From assembly GCA_017562135.1 (NCBI GenBank), contig QEYB01000841.1, forward strand, positions 434,001 through 498,000: a stretch of DNA of 64,000 bases, written 5' to 3'. A program made the translations under genes and the position numbers. The stretch comes from Dipylidium caninum (taxonomy: Eukaryota > Platyhelminthes > Cestoda > Cyclophyllidea > Dipylidiidae). Below the pieces are notes generated by a model. That model was given only the letters and a program-made list of their open reading frames with translations. It was not told where the DNA came from and made no database searches. Of the stretch, positions 41,401 to 52,764 are shown in pieces. How positions within the stretch are numbered: the first letter of the stretch is position 1; every line of letters starts with the position of its first letter.

Positions 41401-44400
41401 TTTGTGATTCACTAGTTCTACCCTCCTCCCCATTGCCGTAGTGTGTAGCCGAGAAAATGGATGTAACAATTCATCAGACGTTGGATCGACTTTGATGCAA
41501 CTTAATGCAACATTGTCGCTCACATGCCCAGTTTAGGCATTCAGTGATGATCGAGCCAAGATTTACGGCATCTCCTCCTCTCCCCCCTGTGCTTAGCTCG
41601 GTTTCGGTGGAAGGCTGATGATCCCGAAATTGTCTCTGATGTCCTCTTCGCCATTGCCAATGTCTTCAGTTTCGCTCGAACCACCTATTTGATGCCAGCA
41701 TTTGAAGCCCTGGGACCCCTGCAAATCTCCTTCACTCGTATGCTCATGGACATTGTTCGCTTCATGGTCCTTTACATTTTGGTATGAACAGATTTGTCTT
41801 TCTGATTTCACCTTTTACCTCCTCAGCTCACACCGAAGCTTCATCGCTTCCATCCCTCCACTTTTGCCCTGTAACGGAACTAAGAAGACTGCCGGTAGCT
41901 TCACTTGATCAGTTGGGTAATTTGTTGCGTTAGGAAGTTGTGGTTTTGCTTCCAGAGTCTGTCATATTTGTCGGGGAGCATCAACTCGCAGTCATTACCC
42001 TTTAGGGCCACTGTAGAAAAATATGTTTTTAGACTGACGTAGTTATTTCTAGTTAAAAGCCCCATTTTGTCTTTCGACTCGCCATTTTCCCCACATAGAG
42101 GTGAAGGACATCAGAGGATCTTGTCTCCTTTACTTGTAACTCCTCTTTTGAGGTAATTGCCAGCCCCGCCGCCGACCACGTTACTCCAACATTTGGTTCG
42201 GCACCGGTAGCCTTTGAATCAACCCTTTGTGCTTCCCTCCGCAGGTCATTTTCGCCTTCATGGTGGGTCTCCATAATCTCTACTGGTACTATGGACTTCA
42301 ACTAATAACCCCACCCTCCAACAGCACAGGGAAACCCCAGCCAGCAACAGAGGCTTTCGAAGGGTAAGACAACCAGCCCTGATGACATTGACTCGAAAGC
42401 GGTAGCCAAAAGCCCACAGGGCTATACCAGTCCCACTTTTTCTTGAAATCGTCAATAATCTCTCAAATCTGCTCACTTCTTTTTGACAAAATATACGCCC
42501 TACAGAAGAGCACCGTTACGTCACATATGTGTGACGTCTTCCATACTTCCACACACTTATTGCACTTTTGTCTTTTCAGACTGAGGCATACACTCTATAG
42601 CTTATTTTGGGCCATGTTTAGTCAAGTCAGCATATCAAGGGTGCCAATTCGAAGGCCTGGTGAGTCGCTTGTCTCCTCACTTCTCTCGTTTTGGATAATT
42701 CTCACCCGACCATTCCCATTCTCTCCTCCCCATTTTCGCGACCCTTCCCTTTTTTCTTTTTAAATCCACAGCGGAAGGGCGTTGTCACACCCAGTCTCCC
42801 TAGGTAATAAGGTGTGAAGTCGCGGAACGAACACCCTTTTGAACCAGTCGAAGTTGCCTTTTCATGCGCAAAACGAAGGGCACGGTTGATTGTGCTGCGC
42901 TGATTTCACTCCACTTGAATGTGATTAATTGCACTTTATGACTTTAGGTGGAAACTAGGAGCTATAATTTCTCTCATAGTCGCAATTCCATTGACCCTCA
43001 TGGCTTATGTCTCTACTGTAAATCTGGGGGAGAAGAGCATGTTTCGAAGAGAACGGTGAAAAGACAACAGTCGCCTACATCAAATCTCTGCTACCACCGA
43101 CCTGTCGTGTTTTTTCGCCAAGTGCCATGTATTTTACCATCCCTAGAAGGAAATACTCCCTTCTCCTTCTCCTCCTCTTCCTCCTTCATCCACTCCTTGA
43201 CGGGTGAATCAGTTTTGCAAACACCATAATTTCGGCCTGTCCCTTCGTGCCAAACCGAAGTGAATGGCCGCGAGGCTAGAAGAAGTATTGACATCAGGGG
43301 GTGGTGAGGAAAAAACTACCTCCCCCATTGGGGCAGGCCAAGTTTGTTGAAGTTAGCACCGTAGTAATGCTTTTCTACGACTCCACTCTGCGAATGCCAT
43401 TTTAACACTGAAATATCAGTGGACATGTGTGCAACAGATGGTGGGAGGAATCTGGGCTAGGCCAAGGCTATTCGCCGTCCCACATCCGTTATCAATCCGA
43501 GCGTCCGGTCGTCGCCGTCATCGAGCGGACAGTGAGAAAGTTTCCACGATCAATGGGAGAACCTGAGTGGATGGTCACTTTAAAAGTCCCATACGATAAG
43601 ACGCTTGGGCGGTGGAAAGTGGACGGTTGTCGCCTCTGGGGCCGCTTTCCCACGTTCACTTCCGATTGGTCGTGGTTCCGGTGGGAGAGGCCTCACGCGA
43701 GTGCAGGTGGGACTGACATGGGGAAGGGTGATGCGCGATTGTGACGGATTTGCCCTTTTTCTCGGCTGGAGGAGATATTCATTGGCTGGGAGAAGTTGAT
43801 AAGGCTGACGCGGTAATACACAGTAGCGTAGAGTTGAGGTGCTTGTCATCAATGCTACGGCCAACGTGAGAATCCTGGAGGACAGGCAGATAGTCAGTCA
43901 TGTCTGTGTCAGAGATAATGTCAAATACACCAGTCATCCATGTGAGCACTCCTGTTCGAAGGTAAACACTCGCGAAACACTCGCGTGGGCATCTTGCACT
44001 GCCAACAGTTTTACCCTTTCTCATTTTTTCATTGTAGACAACGAGGAGCACAAGTACACCGACGGGATGATAGACACCGACGCGAATACTGTGGTGGTAG
44101 ACAGTGTTGGCATGATACTCTTCGCCGTTTACCATGGAATCATCATAATAGTCCTAGTCAACATGCTAATCGCTATGATGAGCCACTCATTTGAGAGTAT
44201 ACAGGTGAGGCAATTTCGCTTATCTCTTCACACCTTGAGCATACGCTGAATATCTTATAAGTAGCATCCCCATATGGAACAGATTTTTGATGTGGATTTG
44301 CTGTCTTTAGACAGCAAATAAATATCCTAAAGGGTCAGTGCTGACTACACTACCGCTTTTTCTGGTACAAACTACAGCCTACCCTAAGCATTCTGAATTC

Positions 44401-47400
44401 TATCATACTCATCGAATCAGTCGTCCTCAATTATGAATTTTATCGTAGCTTAAAGAAGCCTCCAAAACGCCTGCTTGGTGTTTGGAGGCAAATAAAGTGG
44501 GGTAGAACTGCCTCAATGATTGTCTTCGAGACCCTAACTCTGCAGGCTCTAAAGCCCGAAATTTGACAAACAGGCTTTTCTACTGAAAGTTGGTCGAGAA
44601 CTACCTAAGCAGCCAAAAAAATCTCCTAAAAAGGTGTAAGTTGGATAGTTCTCATTTGAAAAAGCCGTATGAAAATGATTCGAGAATAGTGGTAAATTTG
44701 CACGTTGCTAAAAGCATGGTGTTTTTGTTGGGATGATGAGGACCTTTGACGTTACACTGCGGGATCAACAAATCACCGTCATCTGAAAATAATCACCACC
44801 TCCTCTCCCTAACTCGTAAGGCCTTAATTCATCCCACTTGGACTTTGGCTTGTCCATTATAAACGGTAGATAGCAATGCCCAATGCAATGAATGTGCCAA
44901 CTTCATCAGGAGAGGTTAGGACTGGTCTTCGGGTGGACAGAGAGTCAACTACTTTTCTGCTTCCAGGAGTTCATGTTAAAGACCTCCTATCTCATAACTT
45001 ATACACACTTTTGAGGAGGTTTGTACTTTTAGGCTGGGATAGGATGGAAGATACTGCCTCTCCTCCTCCCCGTTCTCCCCTTCTTTCTCTTCCTCCTCCT
45101 TCTCCCACACATTCTTCTGATATTTCTCCAAGACATGATTAGCACTTTTGCTTTCGTACTGAGGTCATTGCATGCAAAAGGAAGAGTTGAGCAATGAACG
45201 TGGGAAAGAAGCTGGACTCGGGCTTTTTAGCATCTATACGAGGGACACATTAGGCGAAAGTGGACTTGTTCGCTAATTGGTATTTTACCAACTCAAGGAA
45301 AACTGTCCAGACGCAATGTTGACAGTATCGGCCAGATGAATTGGGGTATTCTAAGAGAGGAATCTGTCTCCCTTACTCTTCCTTCGTTCTTTATTACCCT
45401 CCAAGTCAAAGCTAAGGAGACTGAAATTGGCACACTTTTAACCCAACATTTACGTTTACCTCACCGATTTTACCTCCTCCTCTCCTACCTTGCCGCACGA
45501 TTTTAACCCTCGTCCACCACGACATCCATGGTTCTGCGTCCATTAAGCTCTCAATTCGCTGGAACTTGGTGCAATGAGAATCGAAGGAGTTGGCAGGATG
45601 AAAGACAAGCAGACAGACAGAGAGACAGACCGATTGTTAGTAAACAATAAAAGTTTTAAGGTAGAAAGAACTAGTTAAGTGAATGAAATTTCACAGCTTA
45701 AAACGGTAAACTTGGTGTTACCTTGTCTTTTCTCATTACTCTTGGTGAAAGTTGTAGTTCTGTAGGTTTTGCACTCCTCTTAATGCCTGGCAGAAATATT
45801 ACTTGTCATGTGTGTGTGAGGTTGTGGTGAGGATTAAACGACTTGGGCACTTCCTCCCTCCCTTCGAGTCGAGTAAATCACTCTTCTTCACGTGCATTTT
45901 ACGCTTGGGAAAAGTTGCGAAAATTTGTGTTGCAGGCTAGAGTTTACACACAGATCCTCAACAAAAAACAACCACAAAATCGTTTAGCCCTCCAGAATTT
46001 TTCAGCACTCTAATTGAATTTTGTGTACTCATTAACTTCATCATCAGGCTCTTTTGACACTGACACCGAGGCGAGTAGACCTCTTTCGAAATTTTAACAG
46101 CAAGACTTCTTAGTAATATTTTGGCTGAAAGAGGATCCCACCCTTCCGCCTCGCCACTTCATCCTTCTCGCCTCCCGAGTAGAAGTGTAAAGGAGATGCG
46201 TTGTGTGTTGTAGGAGGACTGTGATGTAGAGTGGAAGTTTGCACGTACAAAACTTTGGCTCAATTACATTGACAATGGGTCGACCTTGCCCGCCCCCTTC
46301 AACATCCTCCCCACCGCTCACAGTCTCTCTCAAGGTCTCAAATTCCTCAAAGGATTCTTCAAAAATGAGACTGTAGTTGTCACCGGCTACGCCAGAAGCA
46401 CTCACTTCATAAAGGTAAGGACACTTGTACAAATAGAGGCTGGTTACGAATTTGGATCCAGAGGAGTCTTTCCGTTCTCCCTCTCTGTCCGCCTGCCCAC
46501 GGTCTCACTTCCTCGGCCTGCTGTGAGTCGCGATGCAAGACGCCTCCTAGGACTCCTAGTGGAACAGAAATAGGGTGTCTTTTATGTGAACATGTTTCCA
46601 CCAGTCGGAAATGGGGAGGACAGGTGCAACCGCGGACCCAACCTGCCAACTTCTACTCCCATTTCGATACACGCCTAATCCGTCCCTTTCCTCCTCGCCC
46701 GCCTCATGATTATTACAGATGGTACGAGCTAAGGCCTCCTAACTGCGGGGCCTAGTCCGAAATCCATTTGTTACATCAACGCGAAAGTCACTTTCTCCGA
46801 TTAGGTGAGAGACGATGGGAACTGGAGGGTGGGGATTTAAGGCAGGGGTGCTAATTCCCTCCGCTTCTAACAGTTCCAACTTCCTCGTTTGGCTAACGCG
46901 TAGGCAATCACTGGCGGAGAGTATGAATTAGGCAAAAATTATCCACTTCCTGCCCGAAATACCACGTTTTGGAATAGTTGAACTTACATATAGGCTTCTG
47001 GACACTTCACACTTGTCTGCGATATTCCTTCTCATCTCATTTGCAACTTGGGACTGCAAGGTATCCATAAACTTCCCCTCTTAGAGTTATGGGGTTGGTG
47101 TATTTTATATCACTTAGGTCTGGTCTCATACGAAAAGCCTCAAAACCCATCCAAATGCTCTGGATATTTGGTGGAGAACATTAATAAAATTTGTTATTTT
47201 TTCACACTTAAGTAGCAGCCATTTTCTCTCCAATTTTTCACATAAACACTGGGAGAAGTCAATTAGAAGTTATTCGTGAGGGCACCGAATTACGGTGTCG
47301 TCGAGGGCAGGGGAGACGAAATAAAACTACTTATATTAATCGCATTTGACCAGATTCGGGGGTTTTCAGTTTGATTGTCTCCCTCCGCGAAAGTGTTGAC

Positions 47401-50400
47401 GGTGTACCGAAGAATTACTTGGTTTTTTTATTTATTTTTTGATCGACCGCTTCTACTCGCCCCTTTCCCGTGCCCGATTCCTCCCTCCCACGCGAATGGG
47501 GTTGAGGACGCTTTCTCAGACTCCAAGTCACACTGCAAGCCTTCAGGGTGTCCCATCTCACGATTCTTCTCGTTCACTTACGCTTTTGGCAAAAGCCTCA
47601 CTACCTCCAAAGTTAAAACCCTTTTTGGGCCACGTTAACATTGTCATTGAGGGAAATAGGCACCGCACTGCTTACCGTTGTGAACGAGAGCCGGAAAAAA
47701 GTCATTGCCCATTCGCGACTGTTCCACCATAGCCCCTAAGCCATACCCTTCATTCATTATTCACTAGGACATATAATTTGAGTTATCAATACGGGAAAAC
47801 AACGGTGTCGTTTTGAAGATTTGACAAATTATTAATTCACTAGACACCTTTCCGCCCAGTTAGGGCCGGAGACTTGCATCTCGCCTCAGGTCCCAGTGAT
47901 TTGGCAGCTATAAACACCGCCGCTTTGTCTTCCATGTGGGCGTTTCTTTGGACGCCTTCCACGCACTGCGGCCGGATAGAGATGCCTTTTAATAGTTTTT
48001 CCCCTTACTAAGTCGCGCGATTCCCCAGGAAGTAGACCACGACGACTCAGGGTGACACTTCCTCGTCGTTCTCTTCCAGACGAAACGCGAGAAGGTCTGC
48101 AAGAACCGCGATATCGAGGTGCACGAGACCTCTTACGCGGATATTATGCAACGACTGGTGAGAAGGTACCTCTTCAAACGGGAGCGGGCCAAGGACGCAG
48201 AAGGTTGGTCGTCCTTCGATTCTCCCGGTTATTTTGACTTCATTTTTCATAGTAGCAGTGAGGCTTGCGTGGCAGATTTTAACAGTGTGTCAGCTTGTTT
48301 ACCCAGAAGATAACATTTTATTGCCCTATAGGTACCGGTTTTCTACTTAACTCTAAATTAGACTGGCTGAAGTTAAGATGGGGTTTTATTTTTCAGTGTT
48401 AAGACACATACTCTGATGGAACGGAAATTGTATTGTCGAGTGAGTAAAAAAAAGGAGGAAACAATTCCCTTCCTTCTTAGACTCATCTCCTCCACAACCA
48501 TTGAATACCTTTGTCTTTTTTTGCCACGAGGACAGAAGAGAAGACCGGAGGCAGTCACTTGTAATCTGTGATTATAGCGTCCCTATAATTCCCACCTTTG
48601 GATGCTTCACCTGCTTTCTAACTGACCGCAACAGTTGAAGGACCTTCGAGTCAGAGTGGAAGGTTGAGAGGTTCATGCGGAGATGGAGATTTAAAAAGCT
48701 ACCCGACCTACAGCCTTGTCAACTCCATGTCCATGTTGGCGATACAAAAAGCAGGCTTTTCACTTTCCCCATGGACACATCTCGAGACGATTGTGGGAAA
48801 GGAAAATGGGAAAAATGAGGCTTCGCTCTGTCCCCTATTTTCGTATTAGGCGCTAAATATGTGTGTTATTCGTTTAACACTAAGACGTTGCTAACCGACG
48901 CATTAATTTGAAAAAGGTGAGAAGCCGAAGGAGAGCATGTACCTCCGTGCAGACGATCTGACGGCCGCCGATCTCTGCGCAGCCGGTGACCGCGGCATGG
49001 ATTTCGCCGGTACGTGAAGAAGAGAAGTATTTGCCCCTTTATAGGATGATTTAGGCTAAGACTCTTGTGGAATAGAAATAGCGCCCTGTTATCTGGGCCA
49101 TTAAGTCTAAAATTAGTCTACATGTGCGGACTCTCGCGGAAGAGAGGCGAAGACGTGGACAGAGAACGAAGTAAATGAGACAGACATATTTTCAGAGCAG
49201 TCGAATTCCTGCCAGGATTAGGATTAATCCAAAGAGAGTCTCCAAGACGATCGCGGTGATAAGGGAAGAGGCGTTTACCTGTCTGCCCAGCCTTTATCCA
49301 CTGCAATCACATCCTCTCACTCTCAGCCAATAGGAAGCTGGTGAACGGATTCTTAGATGTGCACAGACGGAGAACTGGAAGGCCACACGGTTTCGGCATG
49401 GCAGAAAAAGGATAGTCCGTGCTGCGAGCACATTTAGGCACAGACATGCACACGGGGAGGATGGCCGAGGAGGAGGAGGGGGGAGGGGAAGAAAGGGAGG
49501 CGTGAGGAACCAGGTCCTCCAAGTCTCCAGCCTTGGAACTAAGAGGAGTCACCCTGTGGGACGTAATGAGAAAGGCTGGCAATCGCTGTCATCATTGTCT
49601 GCGCCTGCCTCACTTAGAGAGCTTGTCGCTTTACCAGTTGAGACACCAAGAGAAACGATGCTTCCAACCTGTTATCGTGACTAGGGGTCGGAAAGAAACG
49701 CGGGAATGAAAGGCAGGCCAAGTGAATGCAGAAATGCAAAGTACCCGCGGAAGGAGATAGGACGCCCTAGTTTATCCCAATTCGGATTAGTCATTGAGGG
49801 GTCTAAGAGCACTTGCCGTAAGTTATCTCAAATATTACAAATCTTGACCGGTCTAGATGCTGAAGACGACGTGCCCCCGGTGGGTATACCTCAGTCGCGT
49901 AGCACACCAGCCGGTAACCTCGGTGACAATTTGTCACCAGGGGGTGGAACAACAGGAGCGTCTGCTCGTCGAGGTAGACGCAGTGGCACCAAGCGTTGTT
50001 CCATCGTCGCAGGTGGAGGAATTCCCTTCGGCCTCATGGCACCATTCAACATCCAACTACCCCAATTGGATGGCATTCAACGCTCACAAAAAGTCCTCGA
50101 TATGCGACTGCAAAACCTTCAGGTGGGCGATTTGCTGCTCTTATAATAAGCTTAACGTAGACGCCGTTAGAGTTAGGAGGAGTAGGATTGTATACTGGCA
50201 AGTTTGGCTGGCGTAAATTATGAAGGTCTTTGGCTTGCTGGTCAAATTGAAAATACACAAGCTTCAGCGAAGCCACTAACTCATCAGGACTGCATGTCAC
50301 ACATTTGTGTCGTTGGGGAATGGGAAGAGGCGTTGGGTTTGTACGTCACTGACAGTAAAATTTACTGTCACCATGTCATCACACACTTGAGCCAATGTTT

Positions 50401-52764
50401 ACCGTGACTAGTTAATCCTATAATAAAAAAGAGAAAATACTTTTCAGCCAATCAAATCACATATCACAAGCCTACTCTGGTTGTTTTTCTCTGCAACTAT
50501 TTTTCACTTGTTACACCCAGGAAGAAAAAAAGGGGTGCATAGCATATTAATCACAGGAAATGAGTACTATTAAGAGGAGATAAGACTTTTTCTTGGCGAA
50601 AAAGAGTAAGTTGAAAGCAGACAGTATACTTTAGCCGTTGTCTCGTTTGTTCGCGAAATGCCATTTTCGGCCACAAACCACCTCCCAACGGGTGCTATAT
50701 GATTCACTTGCCCCCTGAGGTGAGGTGAGGATTTCTGTCGAAGTGTAAAAAAAGGAGGATGAAAAAAATGGGGATAATGACTACAGCCTGAGCGATGAAA
50801 GTGGGCTTCTCGCGCCCCCGGGGTTTGGCGAAAGGTTATACTGTGAAAGAGAAGGGAAAATTAGTGAAAATTTTCCTTTACGTCCTTCCAGACCGTTTTT
50901 TTGAGGGAAGTTGGAAGCCCTGACAGCCTGACAGTCAGTGCATCAATCCACCTCGGCACAATTAGTATATGTGTCACCTGTAAAAGTATTTTTCTCGGCC
51001 AGTTCCCAGCCGGGCCACACTGATGCCTTCGCTTGGAATAGAGAAAAATCGTACGTAGTGCAATGTGCGACTACAAGGGTGTTTTGCTAACCCCTCCCAT
51101 TGGTAAAGAGGTTAGATGACAGTGACTGGTGAGGAAAAGGATAAATTAATTAATCGGACGCAATCTGTCCATACATCAACTCCCCCTCTCCGTGTTATGA
51201 CACTTGAGGCGAGTAGAGAAATCGGTGAAAGCCCTCATTCAGCCAGTTATTTCTCCCGTCCAATACCTTGTGTAGGAAATTATGCCTCCTCGTACTCTCA
51301 TTGCGATGCCTCCTTTTGAAAGTGCTAAATTGCCCGGTTTCGCCCGAATTTTTATCGCCTCTTCCTCAATCCCACTGATCTCGCATGTGGACGAAGGCTG
51401 TAATGAATTTGATTGGTCCAGGGACCAATTTATTTTTGATTAGGGGGAAATATCAAGGCGTGAATATCATTGGGTGTTGAGTTGAGTTGCCAAAATCACG
51501 AAATTGTCCCCTTAATCGGTTGGAAGCGATAAAATGGGCATTTTTGTTCCCATCTGGGCCCGATATTGCTATTTACAAATTTTCAAAGCATTTTTTCTAC
51601 AATTTTCTTCGAAATCAGATGGGATCAAAACGCGATTTACATTGACTTTTTTTGTACCAGTTCAAATTAAACTGTAATGCAGTTTCAACAAGCTTCAAGA
51701 AACATTTATGAGACATCCAGAGTTGGATCCAGTAATGAATAAAATTCCCCAATGTTGTTTTAAAAAAAATGTCGTTCTGGCAATTTGAATGTCATCAAGG
51801 CGCCTCGAGGAAGACCACCGGTCCATGCTGATGACAATGAGGAGGGAGAATGAAGGACGCCTGTGGAATCCGATCCACATACAGCGGTTTTTCGTGAACT
51901 TGGGTTTTATCTAAGAACCAACCATACGGCCACAGCTGCGTTAAAACATCTACGCATAAGAACTAAGGAAAAAATTGGACTAATGTGTCGTTGGAAGTGA
52001 CGAAAATGCAGATGATCGGCAACAAGAGCACGGCGATCTTTCAAAGCTCCAACTACCGTTGACATGAAATTTTGTCACATCTTCCACATTCACCCGAGCA
52101 TCAATTTTCCGTAAAATAATATACAGTAGCCGGACTTTGAATTGTTTATTAGCTCTAAGGTTGATGAATTTCCTCAAAAAACGATCTTTCACATACCTTA
52201 TGGTTCGCAGAAAGTGGTAAATTCCGATGGGAGTTATTTCGACTGAATATTTAGAATAATGTGAAAAAATGACCCGTTTTATGATTTCCAACTTAATATT
52301 TCCCTAATAATTATTCACAGTCAGCGCTCATTAATGATATAAGTTGCAAAGAGTCTTTTTTCCCTGATAGAGTCAATCTGAACAATTGAATAGCGCAGCG
52401 GGCAATGCGAGGATTAAGGAGGAAGTGATACATGTCAGATCCCTCATCACAGAAAGCCAGAGAGCCCTCTCTTCCATCATCAAGGCTGTCTCCCAACTGC
52501 AAGAGCAGGTGAGTGCCAGCGCCGTGAGTTATACGACCAAAGCGAGTGGATGTGACGGTCGACTTTTGTCCCTAGGTGGTTTTACTAAATGGGAATATGG
52601 AACAGTGGATAAAAGCTCAAATTGGGGAACCAAATAAACGAACAATTTTGGTGGAAGAACGACGTCCCGCTGGCGGCTCAAAAGTACGCGAACGTCATCG
52701 GTCACGACGTGTGACACAACGCACCTCGGCCGAGCGTGACAACAGCCTCAACCCTTACGTCTGA
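20235..52764 (+). CDS. TRPC-type (short transient receptor potential) cation channel, 17 exons, ~1121 aa
   Basis: This is a non-selective, usually calcium-permeable plasma-membrane channel of the TRPC/Drosophila-TRP family, activated downstream of phospholipase C in known members. Exons: 20235-20422, 29156-29258, 30663-31319, 32605-32778, 34384-34551, 37084-37315, 38808-39089, 41597-41781, 42245-42363, 42580-42659, 44038-44204, 46214-46414, 48080-48203, 48917-49009, 49857-50122, 52371-52508, 52576-52764. Every junction keeps the frame; the total is 3366 nt. The ankyrin/TRP_2 region is at about residues 98-430 (FNVNCVD, GRSALHLA, FSPDITPLIL, HPNCQQYL), with an HPISCQCTDC metal-binding-type motif. 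Helices S1-S6 lie at about 440-785, pore helix SLFWAMF at about 710, S6 VNMLIAMM, and the TRP box EWKFAR at 791-796. The 325-residue tail is variable and ends NPYV. The pore has Ser where Gly is usual. The start is the least certain part: the frame is open upstream to 20166, so an earlier exon is possible. Confidence 0.92.
20423..29155 (+). other. TRPC intron 1 (~8.7 kb)
   Basis: GTGAGT donor and a TTTGACAATTTCAG acceptor. No gene or recognised mobile element seen inside. Open frames are short and scattered over both strands. Confidence 0.6.
29156..29258 (+). CDS. TRPC exon 2
   Basis: Acceptor TTCAG, donor AGG|GTAACT, phase 2 in and phase 0 out. It encodes about 34 residues (PLHGFQLSMSDLKDAAS and on) leading straight into the conserved LTDEERVYLNAA start of exon 3. 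The frame is also open outside both splice sites, so the boundaries rest on splice consensus and phase. Confidence 0.65.
30663..31319 (+). CDS. TRPC exon 3: ankyrin repeats
   Basis: It has 219 codons, phase 0 both sides, bounded by CATTTAG and AAG|GTTGGC. A TAG just upstream in frame fixes the acceptor. It carries FNVNCVD, MGRSALHLAV, FSPDITPLIL, the HPISCQCTDC cluster and SRSRLNAYRALASPAYMALS, all diagnostic of TRPC N termini. Confidence 0.95.
32605..32778 (+). CDS. TRPC exon 4
   Basis: It has 58 codons between TCTTCAG and AAG|GTGATT. It contains EYLTLVEQCMNFACEMMDLCR and RLRLAIQFEEKK, the linker helices conserved before the transmembrane core. Confidence 0.95.
34384..34551 (+). CDS. TRPC exon 5
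   Basis: It has 56 codons between CCTACAG and GAT|GTGCGT, phase 0. It starts FVAHPNCQQYLTSIWYG, the most conserved TRPC signature before the membrane, then a hydrophobic pre-S1 helix (VLAVPLLPLICVLYIVL). Confidence 0.95.
37084..37315 (+). CDS. TRPC exon 6: S1-S2
   Basis: Bounded by TACTGCAG and CAG|GTACCG, out phase 1. It encodes RCPATKFATHCISH, the S1 helix (FLFLILLSAATF), a charged extracellular loop and the start of S2. Confidence 0.93.
38808..39089 (+). CDS. TRPC exon 7: S2-S3
   Basis: Acceptor CTTCGAAAG after a T-rich tract, donor CCT|GTAAGT, phase 1 both sides. It has HFVAEIKHIYYSGFRSYM, then hydrophobic S3 (IIIYCILALYIASYTLRIIV) and an extended loop. Confidence 0.93.
40145..40240. 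repeat. CT-rich low-complexity tract
   Basis: Repeated CTCTCT units in the long intron between TRPC exons 7 and 8. A CTC-triplet tract follows at about 41005-41045 and a (GT)n run at about 41266-41283. Confidence 0.85.
41266..41283. repeat. (GT)n microsatellite
   Basis: Eight to nine GT units in the TRPC intron before exon 8. Confidence 0.85.
41597..41781 (+). CDS. TRPC exon 8: S4-S5
   Basis: Bounded by GTGCTTAG and TTG|GTATGA. It encodes VLFAIANVFSFARTTYL (S4), LGPLQISFTRML (linker) and the start of S5. This is the strongest family match in the core. Confidence 0.95.
42245..42363 (+). CDS. TRPC exon 9: S5 end and outer loop
   Basis: Bounded by CTCCGCAG and AGG|GTAAGA, out phase 2. It finishes S5 (VIFAFMVGLHNLYWYYG), then gives a Pro/Thr-rich outer loop with one NST glycosylation sequon. 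Confidence 0.93.
42580..42659 (+). CDS. TRPC exon 10: pore helix and filter
   Basis: 80 bases between TCTTTTCAG and CTG|GTGAGT. It encodes LRHTLYSLFWAMFSQVSIS. The SLFWAMF pore helix is conserved. The next residue is Ser instead of the usual Gly. Confidence 0.92.
44038..44204 (+). CDS. TRPC exon 11: S6
   Basis: Bounded by ATTGTAG and CAG|GTGAGG. A polar outer loop is followed by S6, VGMILFAVYHGIIIIVL then VNMLIAMMSHSF, the signature inner helix of TRPC channels. Confidence 0.95.
46214..46414 (+). CDS. TRPC exon 12: TRP box
   Basis: 67 codons between GTTGTAG and AAG|GTAAGG. It contains EWKFARTKLWLNYIDNG and LPAPFNILP: the TRP box and adjoining proline-rich segment that couple gating to the cytosolic domain. 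Confidence 0.95.
48080..48203 (+). CDS. TRPC exon 13: C-terminal helix
   Basis: Bounded by CTCTTCCAG and AAG|GTTGGT, out phase 1. It encodes a basic helical segment (YADIMQRLVRRYLFKRER) at the place of the calmodulin/IP3-receptor-binding region of other TRPCs. The binding role is inferred from position. Confidence 0.88.
48917..49009 (+). CDS. TRPC exon 14
   Basis: Acceptor AAAAAG, donor CCG|GTACGT, phase 1 both sides; 31 variable residues. Support is phase continuity and splice consensus only. Confidence 0.75.
49857..50122 (+). CDS. TRPC exon 15
   Basis: Acceptor GGTCTAG, donor CAG|GTGGGC. It encodes an acidic then Gly/Arg/Ser-rich tail followed by a hydrophobic-proline stretch (FGLMAPFNIQLPQL). 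Confidence 0.8.
51560..52030 (+). pseudogene. Degraded mariner-type transposase relic 2, inside TRPC intron 15
   Basis: One frame at about 51780-51950 reads NLNVIKAPRGRPPVHADDN, a stop, then VFRELGFYLRTNHTATAALKH. This is the GRP linker and second helix-turn-helix of a mariner transposase. It aligns by eye with the relic at 12500-13130. No intact frame remains and the catalytic region is not recognisable. It lies about 340 bases before exon 16, in the same orientation as the channel gene. Confidence 0.65.
52371..52508 (+). CDS. TRPC exon 16: coiled-coil segment
   Basis: 46 codons between CCCTGATAG and CAG|GTGAGT. The heptad-like pattern VRSLITESQRALSSIIKAV suggests a C-terminal tetramerisation helix, as in other TRPC channels (inference). 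Confidence 0.82.
52576..52764 (+). CDS. TRPC exon 17, stop codon
   Basis: The acceptor TTTTTGTCCCTAG leaves a 67-nt intron. 62 codons, basic and Ser/Thr-rich, end NPYV then TGA. The hydrophobic final residue could suit a PDZ partner, but the last four do not fit a standard class well. Confidence 0.85.
   Translation: MVLLNGNMEQWIKAQIGEPNKRTILVEERRPAGGSKVRERHRSRRVTQRTSAERDNSLNPYV

Noticed and set aside
34417..42200. Similarity of TRPC exon 5 (ATTTGGTACGGCTCGG) to an intron stretch near 42188
   Set aside because: Only about 20 bases with mismatches; likely chance.
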